This document shows, in pieces, positions 45,414 through 59,726 of a stretch of 64,000 bases of DNA. Position 1 is the first letter of the stretch, and every line of letters begins with the position of its first letter. A model generated the notes under the pieces. That model ran no database searches. It saw only the letters and a program-made list of their open reading frames with translations, and was not told the DNA's origin. The stretch comes from Botryococcus braunii (taxonomy: Eukaryota > Chlorophyta > Trebouxiophyceae), in NCBI GenBank assembly GCA_002005505.1, contig MVGU01001402.1, positions 52,501-116,500 on the forward strand. The letters run 5' to 3'. The translations under genes were made by a program, and so were the position numbers.

Positions 45414-48400
45414 CTATGTCATCTTCACAAGTCCAAACCCTCGCCTGTGCATCTGGAAGGCAGGGCGAGCGAGAGGCTTTGTCAGCATGTCTGCCTTGTT
45501 CCTTGCAGACTCCACATAGCAGAGTGTAACCTGCCCCTTTGCAATAGCTTCACGTGCAAAGTGGAAGCACACTGCAATGTGCTTAGTATACTTGCTATAC
45601 AGTGGGTTTTTCAGGTTAGCAATGCACCCCTGATTGTCACAGTATAGCTTCACTGACCAAGGAGGAGTTCCGATTTCCTCCATGAACCCACGCAGCCAGT
45701 TAAGCTCCTTAATAGCCAGACTGGTTGCCATGAATTCTGCCTCCACAGTGGAGGTAGCAACTGAGTGTTGCTTCTTACTACCCCAGACCACAGCACTGCC
45801 AAACACTGATAGCACATATCCCGAGGTAGAATGCCTGCTGTCAATATCGCCAGCATAATCTGCATCAACATGACCTTCTAACACAGGCCCTTTCCCTCCC
45901 AGCACTAAGACACACTCTCGAGTAGACTGAAGATACCTCAATACCCTCAAGCCCTCATTCATGTGGGCAGTGGTGGGAGCGTTCCGGTAACGGGACAGAA
46001 CACCCACAGCCTGAGCTATATCAGGTCGAGTTGTATTAGCAATATACAACAGAGACCCAACAAGCTCACAATATCTATGCCCGGGAGGCAGTGGAGTCCC
46101 AGACCCAAAGCTGGTCTCACCCACTGTAACCTGCGGCATCCCAGACATCACAAAGTCTTTACTCATGGGAGTATCGACTGTACGTGACTCAGCACTCACC
46201 CCAAACTTCTCACACAGTGCATCAATCTTAGGCACGCAGCTCAGTGATAAGCACCGATTCTCTCTATCTCTCAGGATCTGGCAGCCCAAGAAGTCCTTGA
46301 CTTCACCAAGGTCATGAATCTTGAAGCTTGCCAACAGCTCCTTTTTCACCCATTCTATCTCTTCCGCACCCATTGCCACAATCAAAAGATCATCAACATA
46401 CACAAGCATGTATGACAGCTCCCCATCCTCGTGTCTCTTTATGTAAACTCCCGCATCGCTCTTACACACTTCATATCCCATACTCAGCAGCTTCTCATTC
46501 AGGGTCTTGTGCCAAGCCCTGGGAGCCTGCTTCAGGCCATAAAGGGCCTTACGCAGTCTGCACACAATGTTGGGGTTGCCATTATCAAATCCAGGAGGCT
46601 GTGTCACATACACCTCCTCCTCTAATTCACCATTCAAAAAGGCGGTCTTTATATCCACCTGGTGAATTTCCATGTTCTTTGCTGCAGCAGTTGCTAGCAA
46701 AGTCCTCCTGGACCCATAGCTACTGGTAGGTGCAAAGACCTCATCTACATCAACTCCAGGAATCTGTCTACAGCCCTGGGCTACAAGCCGAGCCTTAAAT
46801 CTCAACACGTTCCCATGTGCATCAGTCTTCACAGAGAAGATCCAATGCACAGGGATCACCTTGTGTCCCCTGGGTCTCTCAACGTACTCCATCACCTCGT
46901 GCGCATCAAGAGAATCTTGCTCCTCTTGCATTGCCTGGCGCCAGAATTCCCACTGAGGGGATCTTTGCGCCTCCCTGAGGTTTCCAGGGATTGGCACCTT
47001 GGACCACCTCACCCCAGGTATCTTACCCTTTACAGGATTCAGATTGTGATCATGCACAACATGGCTATCCTCTCTAGGCTCACACGCACGTGCTTCCACT
47101 ACTCTTTCGCTCGAGGTTACTGCGTTACACACCTCTCTGACTCTCTCCCACTCTGGAGGTGTCTGCAGCTTTCTCTCCTTGGAGGATTCACATGCTGCTC
47201 CACTCAATCTGGGTCTTACATCACTCGTCATGTCCCAAACGCACTCATCACTCAAAGGCGCAGCATAATCTGGCACTGTGCGACACCCTGCAGTGGTGTC
47301 TCTCTCATCCACGCTTGTACTCTCACAACACACCTGTGACTCCCCAGTGTGTCCCTCACAAGCACGCAGAGCCTGGCCATCTGAAGACTCCCTTTGTCCA
47401 TCAAGTGTCTGATTGGAAATCTCCAAACTGACCTCTCTTGCCTCACTCTCAGCGCTTACATGATCAGACATGCCCTCCAGCCTGGCCAAGTCCTGTCCAT
47501 TAGGCTGAGCTTCCGTTGCTTCCCCTGGGCAAATGGCCTCTGACATTCTCCTATTCTCTCCATCACTCACATCTCCATCATGTTCCACAGTGACCTCAGC
47601 TGCAGTCTCACGTGCTGCTACTCTCTGATCATACCGTTGCTGCCGGGTCAGCCCGTCTTGCCCTCGGACACCCATGGCCCCAACTTCCATTCGAACACAT
47701 TCTTGCACATTATTCAAACGTTGCATGTGTGACTTGGTCTCCTCGCCTCCTCGCGCCAGGTTCTCCATGTGTCCGAGTACGGACCAGCTGTGGCCGGACT
47801 GCGTATGGCTCAGCTCCGAGGAAGTGGGCTCCCCGTCCACGTTGACACTTGTAGTCTCAGAATTCTCACAGGGGTTGATTGCACATGGGGTAGTTGCACA
47901 GGGGGTGGTTGCACAGGGGGAGTCAGGTCCGGACTGCTGCACGTTGACCTCTCGGTTGCAGAGAGGCTCAGGATCATCTGAGTCCCAAAAAGACAACTGA
48001 CCCAAGGACTGCTGGCCCTCCTGTTGTACAAAAGGCAAGGCAAAGGGCTGCTGGACTGCATTTGGACTCACAGGAGACATGGTGCTAAGCCCCACTCTGT
48101 CTGCGCCCCTTAAGTGCTCCAGAAAGGTAACATCTCTGCTTTCTTTCCAAATCCCGTTTCCCATATAAATTCTATATGCCTTTGACACACTGGAATACCC
48201 TGTGAAGAGACCAGGGGAGGTCTTAGACTCAAACACTCCCCTTTGGTGATCAGGTATGTGCACATGTGCTAGACAGCCAAAAGTCCTGAGCAGGGATACA
48301 TCGGGCTTTACCCCATGGAAGGCTTCATAAGGCGTCTTGTCACGTCCAGTCACAGGTCCCATATTGTACAGGATGCAGGCTGTCTCCACTGCTTCCTTCC

Positions 48401-50564
48401 AGAGTGACTGTTTGGCAGCTGCATGCAACATGAGTGTTCTGGCCTTCTCCTTGATTGTTCGGTTCATCCGTTCAGCAACGCCATTTTGCTGAGGCGTGTA
48501 TGCTGCAGAGGTCTCAAATTTAATTCCCTCCTGCGTACAGAAACCCTTCAATGTACTGTTGAGGAATTCTGTCCCCCTGTCAGTACGAATGCACTTAACA
48601 GAGCGGTTCAACTGCCTCTGCCAAAAAATCAGGAGGTCTCTGACTGCACTGCTGATTGCATCCTTGGTTTTTACTGCCAGGGCTATGACGTAGTGCGTAG
48701 CCTCATCCACAATCGTGACAAAGAAGCGCTCCCCAGTAATAGCTGTAGGGGAGATGGGGCCAACTGTGTCCAAATGAATTCTCTCAAGGGGCTCAGTGGC
48801 TGCTCTGGAACTGGTTCCAAAAGGGGGACGACTGTGCTTTCCTTGAATGCACGCTTCACACGAAGAGTGACAGTTTGCGCAAGGGGAGAGAGATACAGGG
48901 ATGCCCAGGACCAAATCTTCAGACTGCAGTCGCCTCATATTAACCTCCCCTGGGTGCCCCAGTCTACTGTGCCACAGTGCTCTCAATCTGCAATCATGAG
49001 CGACTGGTGCTCTGGCTGTGTTAACAAACACAGAGGCAGGGTTTCTGACTGGACTGACCTTCTGCAAGAAATACAGGCCATTTCTCTGTGCAACTGAACA
49101 AGACCAGTTTTGAGCGCCACGCATACCAGTGTAACTTCCCACACTGTCTGTCACAAAACTAGCCCCATCACGTATAGCAGCTGTCACTGAAATCAGATTA
49201 GCTGTAGCTGAAGGAACACAATGCACATTGTGAAGCCACAGGGGTTGCTGTTCTGCACTGCTCAAGCACAGGGAACCAGTTGCAATTATCTGTCCCGTGG
49301 CATCTGACGTAGCCATATGCAAAGGAATGGGATTTCTGTGCAGGGTGGGGGAATGTAGCAGGGACAGATCATTGACTAGGTGGATGGTGGCTCCACTGTC
49401 CACCAGAAAACTTCTCGCTTCTGGCATGACGCGTGTTGGTGTTAAGACATTCAGAGAAATCATGGCAGACATACCAGAGGGTGGTGGATATCCCCCGGGG
49501 AAAAAGTTGTTGCCGTTCCCGCTGCCCTCCGGAGGTCGAGCCACTGCAGCCGACGCTTGATTTTGGAATTGCGGAAGCAGATTGGCCATTGCAGCCATGA
49601 CTTGCTGCAGGTTCTGTTGCATCTTCTCGTCCGCCTCCTTCTTGAGGCAGTTCCTCTCAAAATGGCCTAGCTTGTTGCAGTAGCGGCAGCGCCTGTTGTC
49701 ACGCCGGTCCCGTCCCTCCACCTTGGTCGATGAAGCTTGGCCCCCCTGGCCTCCAGCTTGGGTCTCCTGTGGGCTTGCAGTCCCTGGTGTGGTGGAGTAG
49801 GCTGGTGTGATGGCTGCCCTGGCCACAGGGGTGACTCTGGGGACCTGGTCGTTGAAGCCCAGTCCCTTGGCTGTGGTGGAGATGATCTCCCACAGTCCCT
49901 CCAGATCCTTCCCAGCAGATGAGGAGAACATCCCAGTCTCCTTCGCTTCCTCTGGCAGGCCCTTGATGATTGCCAGCTTGGCTTCTCTCTCCATGATGGA
50001 GTGCCCATTTCGCTTGAGTGCATGGAAGAGTGCCACCTTCCTGTTGTAGTAGTCCTCCAACGTTTCTGTCTCTCCCATGCTGGTGTGTAGGAGCTCCAGC
50101 CAGCGTGCTGTTACCTCCTGGTCTGCCCCTCCAGTAAAACGCTCTCGAACCCACTGGTAGGCATTGGCTGCCACTTGCATTGCAGCCAGCTTGGCACCCC
50201 ACGCCTTGGGGACGCTCTCAATCAGCATTAGGAGCGCTGCTGCATTCTCCTCTGTGTCTGGCATTGGAGCTTCAATGGCTGCCTTGCACCTTTTGAGGCC
50301 ACAGGCTGCCACATATGCCAGATCCCAGAGTGGAAATTCCACTCCCTCTCTGTCCAGAGTCACTGGACATTTGACATTCGTGGTGACGACGCCACCGGTT
50401 TTCGTCATTGCGATGCACATCTCTCCACTCTGTGCAGTGGAGTTTGCTGGCTGGCTGGGTGATGCACTGATGGAGGAGCCAGACCCAGCTGATCCAGACT
50501 CCGTTGCAGTGCGCTTACTTCTCGTTTTCATGATCACTTGTCTGCTTCTAGTTTTCATGATCAA
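45414..50564 (-). CDS. E4 gag-pol polyprotein (1716 residues)
   Basis: This is a single frame from ATG 50564 to the stop at 45414. Approximate order: gag 1-290, zinc knuckle CRYCNKLGHFERNC near 291, aspartic protease FLVDSGATIHLV near 385, pre-integrase zinc region (ALWHSRLGHPG, CANCHSSC) 525-575, integrase catalytic residues in HLDTVGPI (about 596), RTDRGTEF (about 658) and QQNGVAERMNR (about 694), and a long acidic linker. Reverse transcriptase follows from VIPVHWIFSV (about 1235) with VYVDDLLIV near 1386, and RNase H with VDADYAGD, STVEAEFMA and YCDNQGCIANL (1565-1650). The order protease-integrase-RT-RNase H is diagnostic of Ty1/copia. The N-terminus repeats MKTRSR twice, so either of two ATGs could be used. 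All catalytic residues are present. Confidence 0.95.
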   Translation of the reverse strand: MIMKTRSRQVIMKTRSKRTATESGSAGSGSSISASPSQPANSTAQSGEMCIAMTKTGGVVTTNVKCPVTLDREGVEFPLWDLAYVAACGLKRCKAAIEAPMPDTEENAAALLMLIESVPKAWGAKLAAMQVAANAYQWVRERFTGGADQEVTARWLELLHTSMGETETLEDYYNRKVALFHALKRNGHSIMEREAKLAIIKGLPEEAKETGMFSSSAGKDLEGLWEIISTTAKGLGFNDQVPRVTPVARAAITPAYSTTPGTASPQETQAGGQGGQASSTKVEGRDRRDNRRCRYCNKLGHFERNCLKKEADEKMQQNLQQVMAAMANLLPQFQNQASAAVARPPEGSGNGNNFFPGGYPPPSGMSAMISLNVLTPTRVMPEARSFLVDSGATIHLVNDLSLLHSPTLHRNPIPLHMATSDATGQIIATGSLCLSSAEQQPLWLHNVHCVPSATANLISVTAAIRDGASFVTDSVGSYTGMRGAQNWSCSVAQRNGLYFLQKVSPVRNPASVFVNTARAPVAHDCRLRALWHSRLGHPGEVNMRRLQSEDLVLGIPVSLSPCANCHSSCEACIQGKHSRPPFGTSSRAATEPLERIHLDTVGPISPTAITGERFFVTIVDEATHYVIALAVKTKDAISSAVRDLLIFWQRQLNRSVKCIRTDRGTEFLNSTLKGFCTQEGIKFETSAAYTPQQNGVAERMNRTIKEKARTLMLHAAAKQSLWKEAVETACILYNMGPVTGRDKTPYEAFHGVKPDVSLLRTFGCLAHVHIPDHQRGVFESKTSPGLFTGYSSVSKAYRIYMGNGIWKESRDVTFLEHLRGADRVGLSTMSPVSPNAVQQPFALPFVQQEGQQSLGQLSFWDSDDPEPLCNREVNVQQSGPDSPCATTPCATTPCAINPCENSETTSVNVDGEPTSSELSHTQSGHSWSVLGHMENLARGGEETKSHMQRLNNVQECVRMEVGAMGVRGQDGLTRQQRYDQRVAARETAAEVTVEHDGDVSDGENRRMSEAICPGEATEAQPNGQDLARLEGMSDHVSAESEAREVSLEISNQTLDGQRESSDGQALRACEGHTGESQVCCESTSVDERDTTAGCRTVPDYAAPLSDECVWDMTSDVRPRLSGAACESSKERKLQTPPEWERVREVCNAVTSSERVVEARACEPREDSHVVHDHNLNPVKGKIPGVRWSKVPIPGNLREAQRSPQWEFWRQAMQEEQDSLDAHEVMEYVERPRGHKVIPVHWIFSVKTDAHGNVLRFKARLVAQGCRQIPGVDVDEVFAPTSSYGSRRTLLATAAAKNMEIHQVDIKTAFLNGELEEEVYVTQPPGFDNGNPNIVCRLRKALYGLKQAPRAWHKTLNEKLLSMGYEVCKSDAGVYIKRHEDGELSYMLVYVDDLLIVAMGAEEIEWVKKELLASFKIHDLGEVKDFLGCQILRDRENRCLSLSCVPKIDALCEKFGVSAESRTVDTPMSKDFVMSGMPQVTVGETSFGSGTPLPPGHRYCELVGSLLYIANTTRPDIAQAVGVLSRYRNAPTTAHMNEGLRVLRYLQSTRECVLVLGGKGPVLEGHVDADYAGDIDSRHSTSGYVLSVFGSAVVWGSKKQHSVATSTVEAEFMATSLAIKELNWLRGFMEEIGTPPWSVKLYCDNQGCIANLKNPLYSKYTKHIAVCFHFAREAIAKGQVTLCYVESARNKADMLTKPLARPAFQMHRRGFGLVKMT

Positions 50565-50852
50565 GCCAGTTCTTCACTCCAAGCCTTAAATGACTTCCCC
50601 TGGAAGCACTTCTTCCTAGCTCTGACACTGAGTTGATCAGTCCCAGAAGTACTTCTGCTTTCCCAGCCCAGTTGCTACTGTACAACAATTCCTTCCAGCA
50701 CTACAGAAGGAATAATTTTACGTGACTAGCTCGATATGTTTGAACGGCCAGACCTCACTCGTCAGTGAAGCTCGCAGTCTCGAAGCGGGGTCCGAAACCC
50801 CTTTTCTCCCTGGAAATCTGTCGTGCGTCACTGCAAGCTCAGCTTGGAAAGC

Positions 50853-50866
50853 GTGGGCCCATAACC
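50853..50866 (-). promoter_or_regulatory. E4 primer binding site
   Basis: The plus strand gtgggcccataacc equals the initiator tRNA-Met anticodon arm. The primer's 3' end would sit at 50866, so the LTR should begin at 50867. Confidence 0.82.
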
Positions 50867-51744
50867 TCAACATTTCTGCTTGCGGCGTCACCTGCAGTGA
50901 TGGCACGACGGCAGCGTCACTTCGTAGCCTGTGGGAAAAACCGTCCACGCTACAACGTTTCCAGGAACAGCACACAGCACTCTCCAACAGTAGAGGTTGG
51001 TCAAGGATACCAACATGCTTCGGACAAGTCTTACAAATGATCTTAACTGCTCTCACTCTTGCTAAAGACCACGTAACACTACGCCTTGCCTGATAGCAGA
51101 GTTCAGCACCAAAGAGGCCTTGCGATGTCTACTTTACGTCACTAGAATACAATAATAGTTCATCAGTAACTCAGCAAGGTCTCTTTGTGATGTTTGTACA
51201 GTGAAACTATCTTACCGCCACAACGGTGGACGTCAACATAAGTCTCAATGAGGTCAAACATTCAGTGCGCTCTCGTCATGCACTCTCATCAATGCACACA
51301 GCAGTAATATCTAACTGGTCTGAATGTTTGAGCACAATCATATCTGGAACGGCTTTGAGAATCCTAAACACACCTGCAGTGATGGCACGACGGCAGCGTC
51401 ACTTCGTAGCCTGTGGGAAAAACCGTCCACGCTACAACGTTTCCAGGAACAGCACACAGCACTCTCCAACAGTAGAGGTTGGTCAAGGATACCAACATGC
51501 TTCGGACAAGTACCGAGCCGTTCCTGGGCTGCCCAGGGATGGCTCGGACTGCAGGGATCCTAAAGTACTACCATACGTAATGTCTATTGAGAACGCATAT
51601 CGTACAAGTCACGTGTTATGTCATTGAGGTACGAGTATGATCTATACCGTTCATAAAGGGCTATAACGGCTATAGTTTACACTGCTGTTGATGGCATGTG
51701 ACAGGGGATGTCACTAAGTACAGTATTGACCAATTCATTCAACA
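50867..51744 (-). repeat. E4 5' LTR with internal repeats and splice-like ends
   Basis: Repeat a is 51511-51371. Within its end, CAG is followed by GTGTGT. TGTAA is at 51035-51031. Repeat b is 51029-50889 and carries CAG before GTGACG. The implied intron is 51373-50892 (482 nt). No TATA element is evident. The spacer is longer than in E1-E3. Confidence 0.6.
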
Positions 51745-51757
51745 CATGCGCACATGC

Positions 51758-52822
51758 AGTAAGATACGTTGACACACACATTCTGGTGGATCGACACGCG
51801 GTAGCGGGGTGTGTTATGATGCGTACTTCTCAAGCAAAGCTTGCCCGGCAGAGTCTCTAATTGCCCCGATTGCCCGATAGAGTTTTCAAGCAAAAGTAAA
51901 TGCACAAAAATGCAATGTGGTTGTTTCCAATTTGCGATGCAAAAAGTCAAAGGCTGTTGACATCAAAAGCAACAGCTGAAATTTTAAGAACTGCCCCAAT
52001 TGTAATGTTAAAGCTAGTTGGATGTTGTTTTGTAAGCTGTATAAATGTTAATGTTATTGAAGATCCAAATGTTCCTGCCGTCACATAACGGACAATTCCT
52101 GCCGCCGGGGGGGGGGGGGGGGTCGGGGGGACCCCGGCAAGCATCCACCAGCACGGCAACATTTAGATGCGAAATAAATCCCGGAATGCGCGTCGACGGA
52201 GTACCACTGCCGCTTGTGTGATCCCGGCCTAAGCCTTTTCATTTGAACGTGTGGTGGGTTACACGCTAGCATGCTGATGCGCTGGCCTTAACAAGCTTGT
52301 TAAAAGGACTCCAGGGGCTTTTGTCATGCGTGGGGTCAGTTTCATTATTGCTGCCTCTGTGGGTCGCCAGCTGGCTGCTCGCCAGGTGTGAGTTGTAGCT
52401 CGAAGCATTTGCGTTTGGGTCTTTGAAACATGGGGAATGTATTTTCAATCCCACCATTGTAAGGAAAAGAAGATGCAATGCTCCAGCCCATACAAGGCAC
52501 ATCTCCTGATGCCCAAGCCCATAGGGCATGGTGAGGTGTGCACCAAAAACACAGGGGGTAGCCTAATCAGAACTGGTATGGAGTATCCCTTATACGGTTA
52601 GTTGGTCGCGTCGTATAGCGCGCCGTTACTCGCGGGTTACTGCGGTTGCTAACCGGTCGCCGTCGCTTGCTTAGGCTACACCTGATCTTGGGCGATTATC
52701 TCCCGGAGTGCGATTGCATGCGACGTCCACGACAACACCGAAATCAGGCACCTCCACAGATATTACTTATTCAAACTGCTCTGTATTACTTTTAACTTCT
52801 TTTAGCCAATTGAGATTGTGCG
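51758..52822. other. Intergenic, upstream region of the TLP18.3-like gene
   Basis: No coding region is recognised. It holds a poly-G run (about 52107-52122) next to ccccgg pairs. The promoter of the plus-strand gene should lie at its right edge. I see no convincing TATA element. Confidence 0.4.
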
Positions 52823-57020
<4,198 letters not shown>

Positions 57021-57699
57021 GCGAGTAGCCCCGGCAAGAGCCCCCGAGGGAGGCCGAGTTGCGGGCAAGAGGCCCCTAGGGAGGCCGAGTTTGCGGGCGG
57101 CCACGACGACTGACGGGCTTTGGCAATCGAGGCTCTTGAAGTCGCAGTTTTGCACGTTTTCTGGCAATAATGTGGGTATATTGGGAATAATCCGGTGGTA
57201 GTGGCACAAGTGTGACATTAATGGCAGTAATGCCCATCAATGGCATCAATGGCCGCTTTTGGGCATCCTTCAGAAAAGTCCACTGACGGGCAGCGCTCCC
57301 ACAGCCCCCTAAAATGACAGCCGTGTTCAAAATCCAGCTCAAATTCATGTTCGAAGCACAGCAGATGACATTCCTGTTCAAAGCGCAGCAGATGAAAAGC
57401 GATGCGGCTTGATAGGCGCAATTCGGCGTTGGGATAGGAGCTTGAATGAGCTGTGGCCCCCACACACACGAGCATGCGCATCGTCTTACATGGTCTGGGT
57501 GGAACATTTGTTACATGTAGTGGGTGGATATTTGTTACAGGGTTTTGTTTGGGGGCCTGGTCTCTCCAAGTTGTGTCTGACGTGGTCACCAATGTACAGT
57601 TTGTGGTGCAACAAGCGGATTTTGTGCAGGCGTTCGCAGCCCATGCAGGCCCTGCGATGGACTGCGATGTTCTGCCCACACCCTCTTCGACTGGCCGGT
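57021..57699. other. 3' flank of the TLP18.3-like gene
   Basis: Just past the stop there is a two-fold repeat around gagggaggccgagttgcggg. No further gene is recognised, and TGTAA is not evident in the first few hundred bases. Confidence 0.4.
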
Positions 57700-57990
57700 A
57701 CCAGAGAGCAGAACCCCAGTCTGAGGTACGGGCAGAGCCGCGTTCTGAGGTACTGGCAGAACCGCATTCTGTAGCATCAGCAGAACCGCTATCTGAGGTA
57801 AGGGCAGAACAGCATTCTGATGTACCGGCAGAACCACACCGGAGGCATGGGCAGAACACATTCTGAGGATGGGCAGAACTGCATTCTGAGGATGGGCAGA
57901 ACTGCATTCTGAGGCATGGGCAGAACCCCTTTCTGAGGCATAGGCAGAACGACATTGTGAGGCATGGGGCAGAACCGAATTCTGAGGCAG
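57700..57990. repeat. About 21-bp minisatellite, gcagaaccgcattctgaggt
   Basis: About 13 units with drift. The open frames on both strands are due to the unit length. Confidence 0.88.
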
Positions 57991-58059
57991 GTTCTGTGGT
58001 GGGAAGGAGCTTGAACAGAATCTTGAGGGTCTCCCAATATGGAATGTTCCTCCGGCATT

Positions 58060-58165
58060 CGTCTAGAGGGTTGATCGATCAGCAGTTTGTCTCAGTCGAT
58101 CGGTTAGCACTTTTTCGTCTCGGTTGATCAATTAGCATTTCGTCTCGGTTGACCGATCAACATTT
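58060..58165. repeat. Short repeat tcggttgatcgatcagcatt
   Basis: Three to four units of the type tttcgtctcggttgatcgat, about 30 bp each. Confidence 0.65.
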
Positions 58166-58407
58166 CTGGAAATTTGCAGTACAGCAGAGGAGACTGGCAA
58201 TAGTGGCGGTTGCAGCTACCCTGCAAGGTCGTGCACAGGGATTTCAGTGATCAGCATTTTCCCCCCTTTTCTTTTAGTGGGTGGGGGTTTGGGGTAATGA
58301 GGGGGAGGATGAGCAGCTTTGAAGGAGTAAAAGCTTGTTCCTCGTAGCCAGACCTGGATCGTGAAAGGGTGGCTGGAGACATCGTGAGGACTATACCCGG
58401 TGATGAG

Positions 58408-58645
58408 GTTTTCGCAGAATGAGGATGGTACCTTGCAGAATGAGGATAGGTACCTTGCAGAATGAGGATGGTACCTTGCAGAATGAGGATCGGTACCTTG
58501 TAGAACGAGATGGTACCTTGCAGAATGAGGATTGTACCTTGCTGAATGAGGATGGTACCTTGCTGAATGAGGATGGTACCTTGCAGAATGAGGATGGTAC
58601 CTTGCAGAATGAGGATGGTACATTGCAGAGTGAGGATGGTACCTG
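58408..58645. repeat. 21-bp minisatellite, gaatgaggatggtaccttgc
   Basis: About 11 units. The length is a multiple of three, so frames are open on both strands. Confidence 0.9.
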
Positions 58646-59100
58646 GTGGTGTAAGATTTGCGGAGACGAGGGAAGGTATCTAGTGATGAAGTTATCAGCA
58701 GGTTCAGACAGGTACTAGGATGTGAGGATTTTTATAAGGATATGAGGACGGTACCTGGTGATGAGATTATGAGCAGAAGGGGGAAGACACCTGGTGATGA
58801 GAATATATTATTAGCAGATTCATTAAAGCATCTGGGTTTAAAATTGCCTCTTGGTTGAGGAAGGTACCTGTAGATTGTTTGTTGAATGATGAAGACACAA
58901 CGTGATGAGATTATCAGCAGATTGATGAAGGCGTCTGGGGCTAAATTCTCTCTGATAGGTTGGGGAAGGTACCTGGTGATGAGATTGTTTGTTGAATGAG
59001 AAGACACCTTGTGATGAGATTATCAGCAGATTGATGAAGAAGTCTGGGGATAAGTTTTCTGTGCAGGTTCAGGAAGGTACCGGGTGATCAAATACTAAGG
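58646..59100. repeat. Larger degenerate repeats with ggtacctggtgatgagatta
   Basis: Four or more units of 80-120 bp contain ggtacctggtgatgagatta and agcagattgatgaagaagtc. Related units recur at 62050-62240, interrupted there by a poly-T run. Confidence 0.75.
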
Positions 59101-59726
59101 TGAATGAAGAAGGCGCCACCGGTGCTCTCAATGCTTAGCACAGTGCATCACTCGTGCCAGTCGTGCCGGTGCAAGCTTTTATTGAAGGATGCTAATCACA
59201 ACAGCACTGCAACAGTTGGAAGGACTTGGTAGGTTAGGGTACACGGTGGCGAAATCACTAATGCTGTACTGTTTTACAGTCTTCATCACAACATGTGCAT
59301 CACGTGATGCATCCCACAACGCATCCCATCAGATTCCAGGGTCTTCACGGCCTTTGGAGGTGGCTCAAAAACGCCTGATGGTGATGCCGTCATGACGTCA
59401 TTGCGACAACCTTACGATCTTCGAAGGATACCTCCCCATTTCGATTTGCACATCAGGATCCAACCTCACGATGGGATATTTGCAGCTCGACGTCCGTGGA
59501 TGCGATACATCGCATGGCACGTGCCCGCAGTGAGTTGGAAATTGCTGTCTTGCTGGTCCAGGGAAGGGGGAGGGAGAGGGATGTGGGGAGAGGGGGGGAG
59601 GGAGCAGAGGGCGGAGGGGAAGGGGAAGGGGAGGGAGGAAGAGAGATATAGAGGGACAGAGGGGGATGGGGAGGGGGAGGGAGGGAGAAACAGGGGGTGG
59701 GAGGGGGTGAGGGAGGTAGGAAGGGA
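59101..59726. repeat. Direct duplication, copy 1
   Basis: It matches 62240-62930 with many substitutions and indels. Shared blocks include ggatgctaatcac, actgcaacagttggaagga, ttttacagtcttcatcaca and acctccccatttc. Both copies end in a gggaggga-rich tract. I see no gene. Confidence 0.75.

Larger units (their letters stand above)
44516..51744 (-). mobile_element. E4: Ty1/copia LTR retrotransposon with intact gag-pol
   Basis: The 3' LTR is 44516-45388 and the 5' LTR 50872-51744 (873 bp shared, no difference seen). The flanks carry a 13-bp direct repeat catgcgcacatgc (44503-44515 and 51745-51757) instead of the usual 5 bp. The shared LTR ends at atttctg rather than at TG/CA. Five extra bases (tcaac, 50867-50871) lie between the primer site and the shared part at the 5' LTR. 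The polypurine tract is at 45389 onward. It has no ORF0. It has a long uninterrupted polyprotein and is the best candidate for an autonomous copy in the window. Confidence 0.92.
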
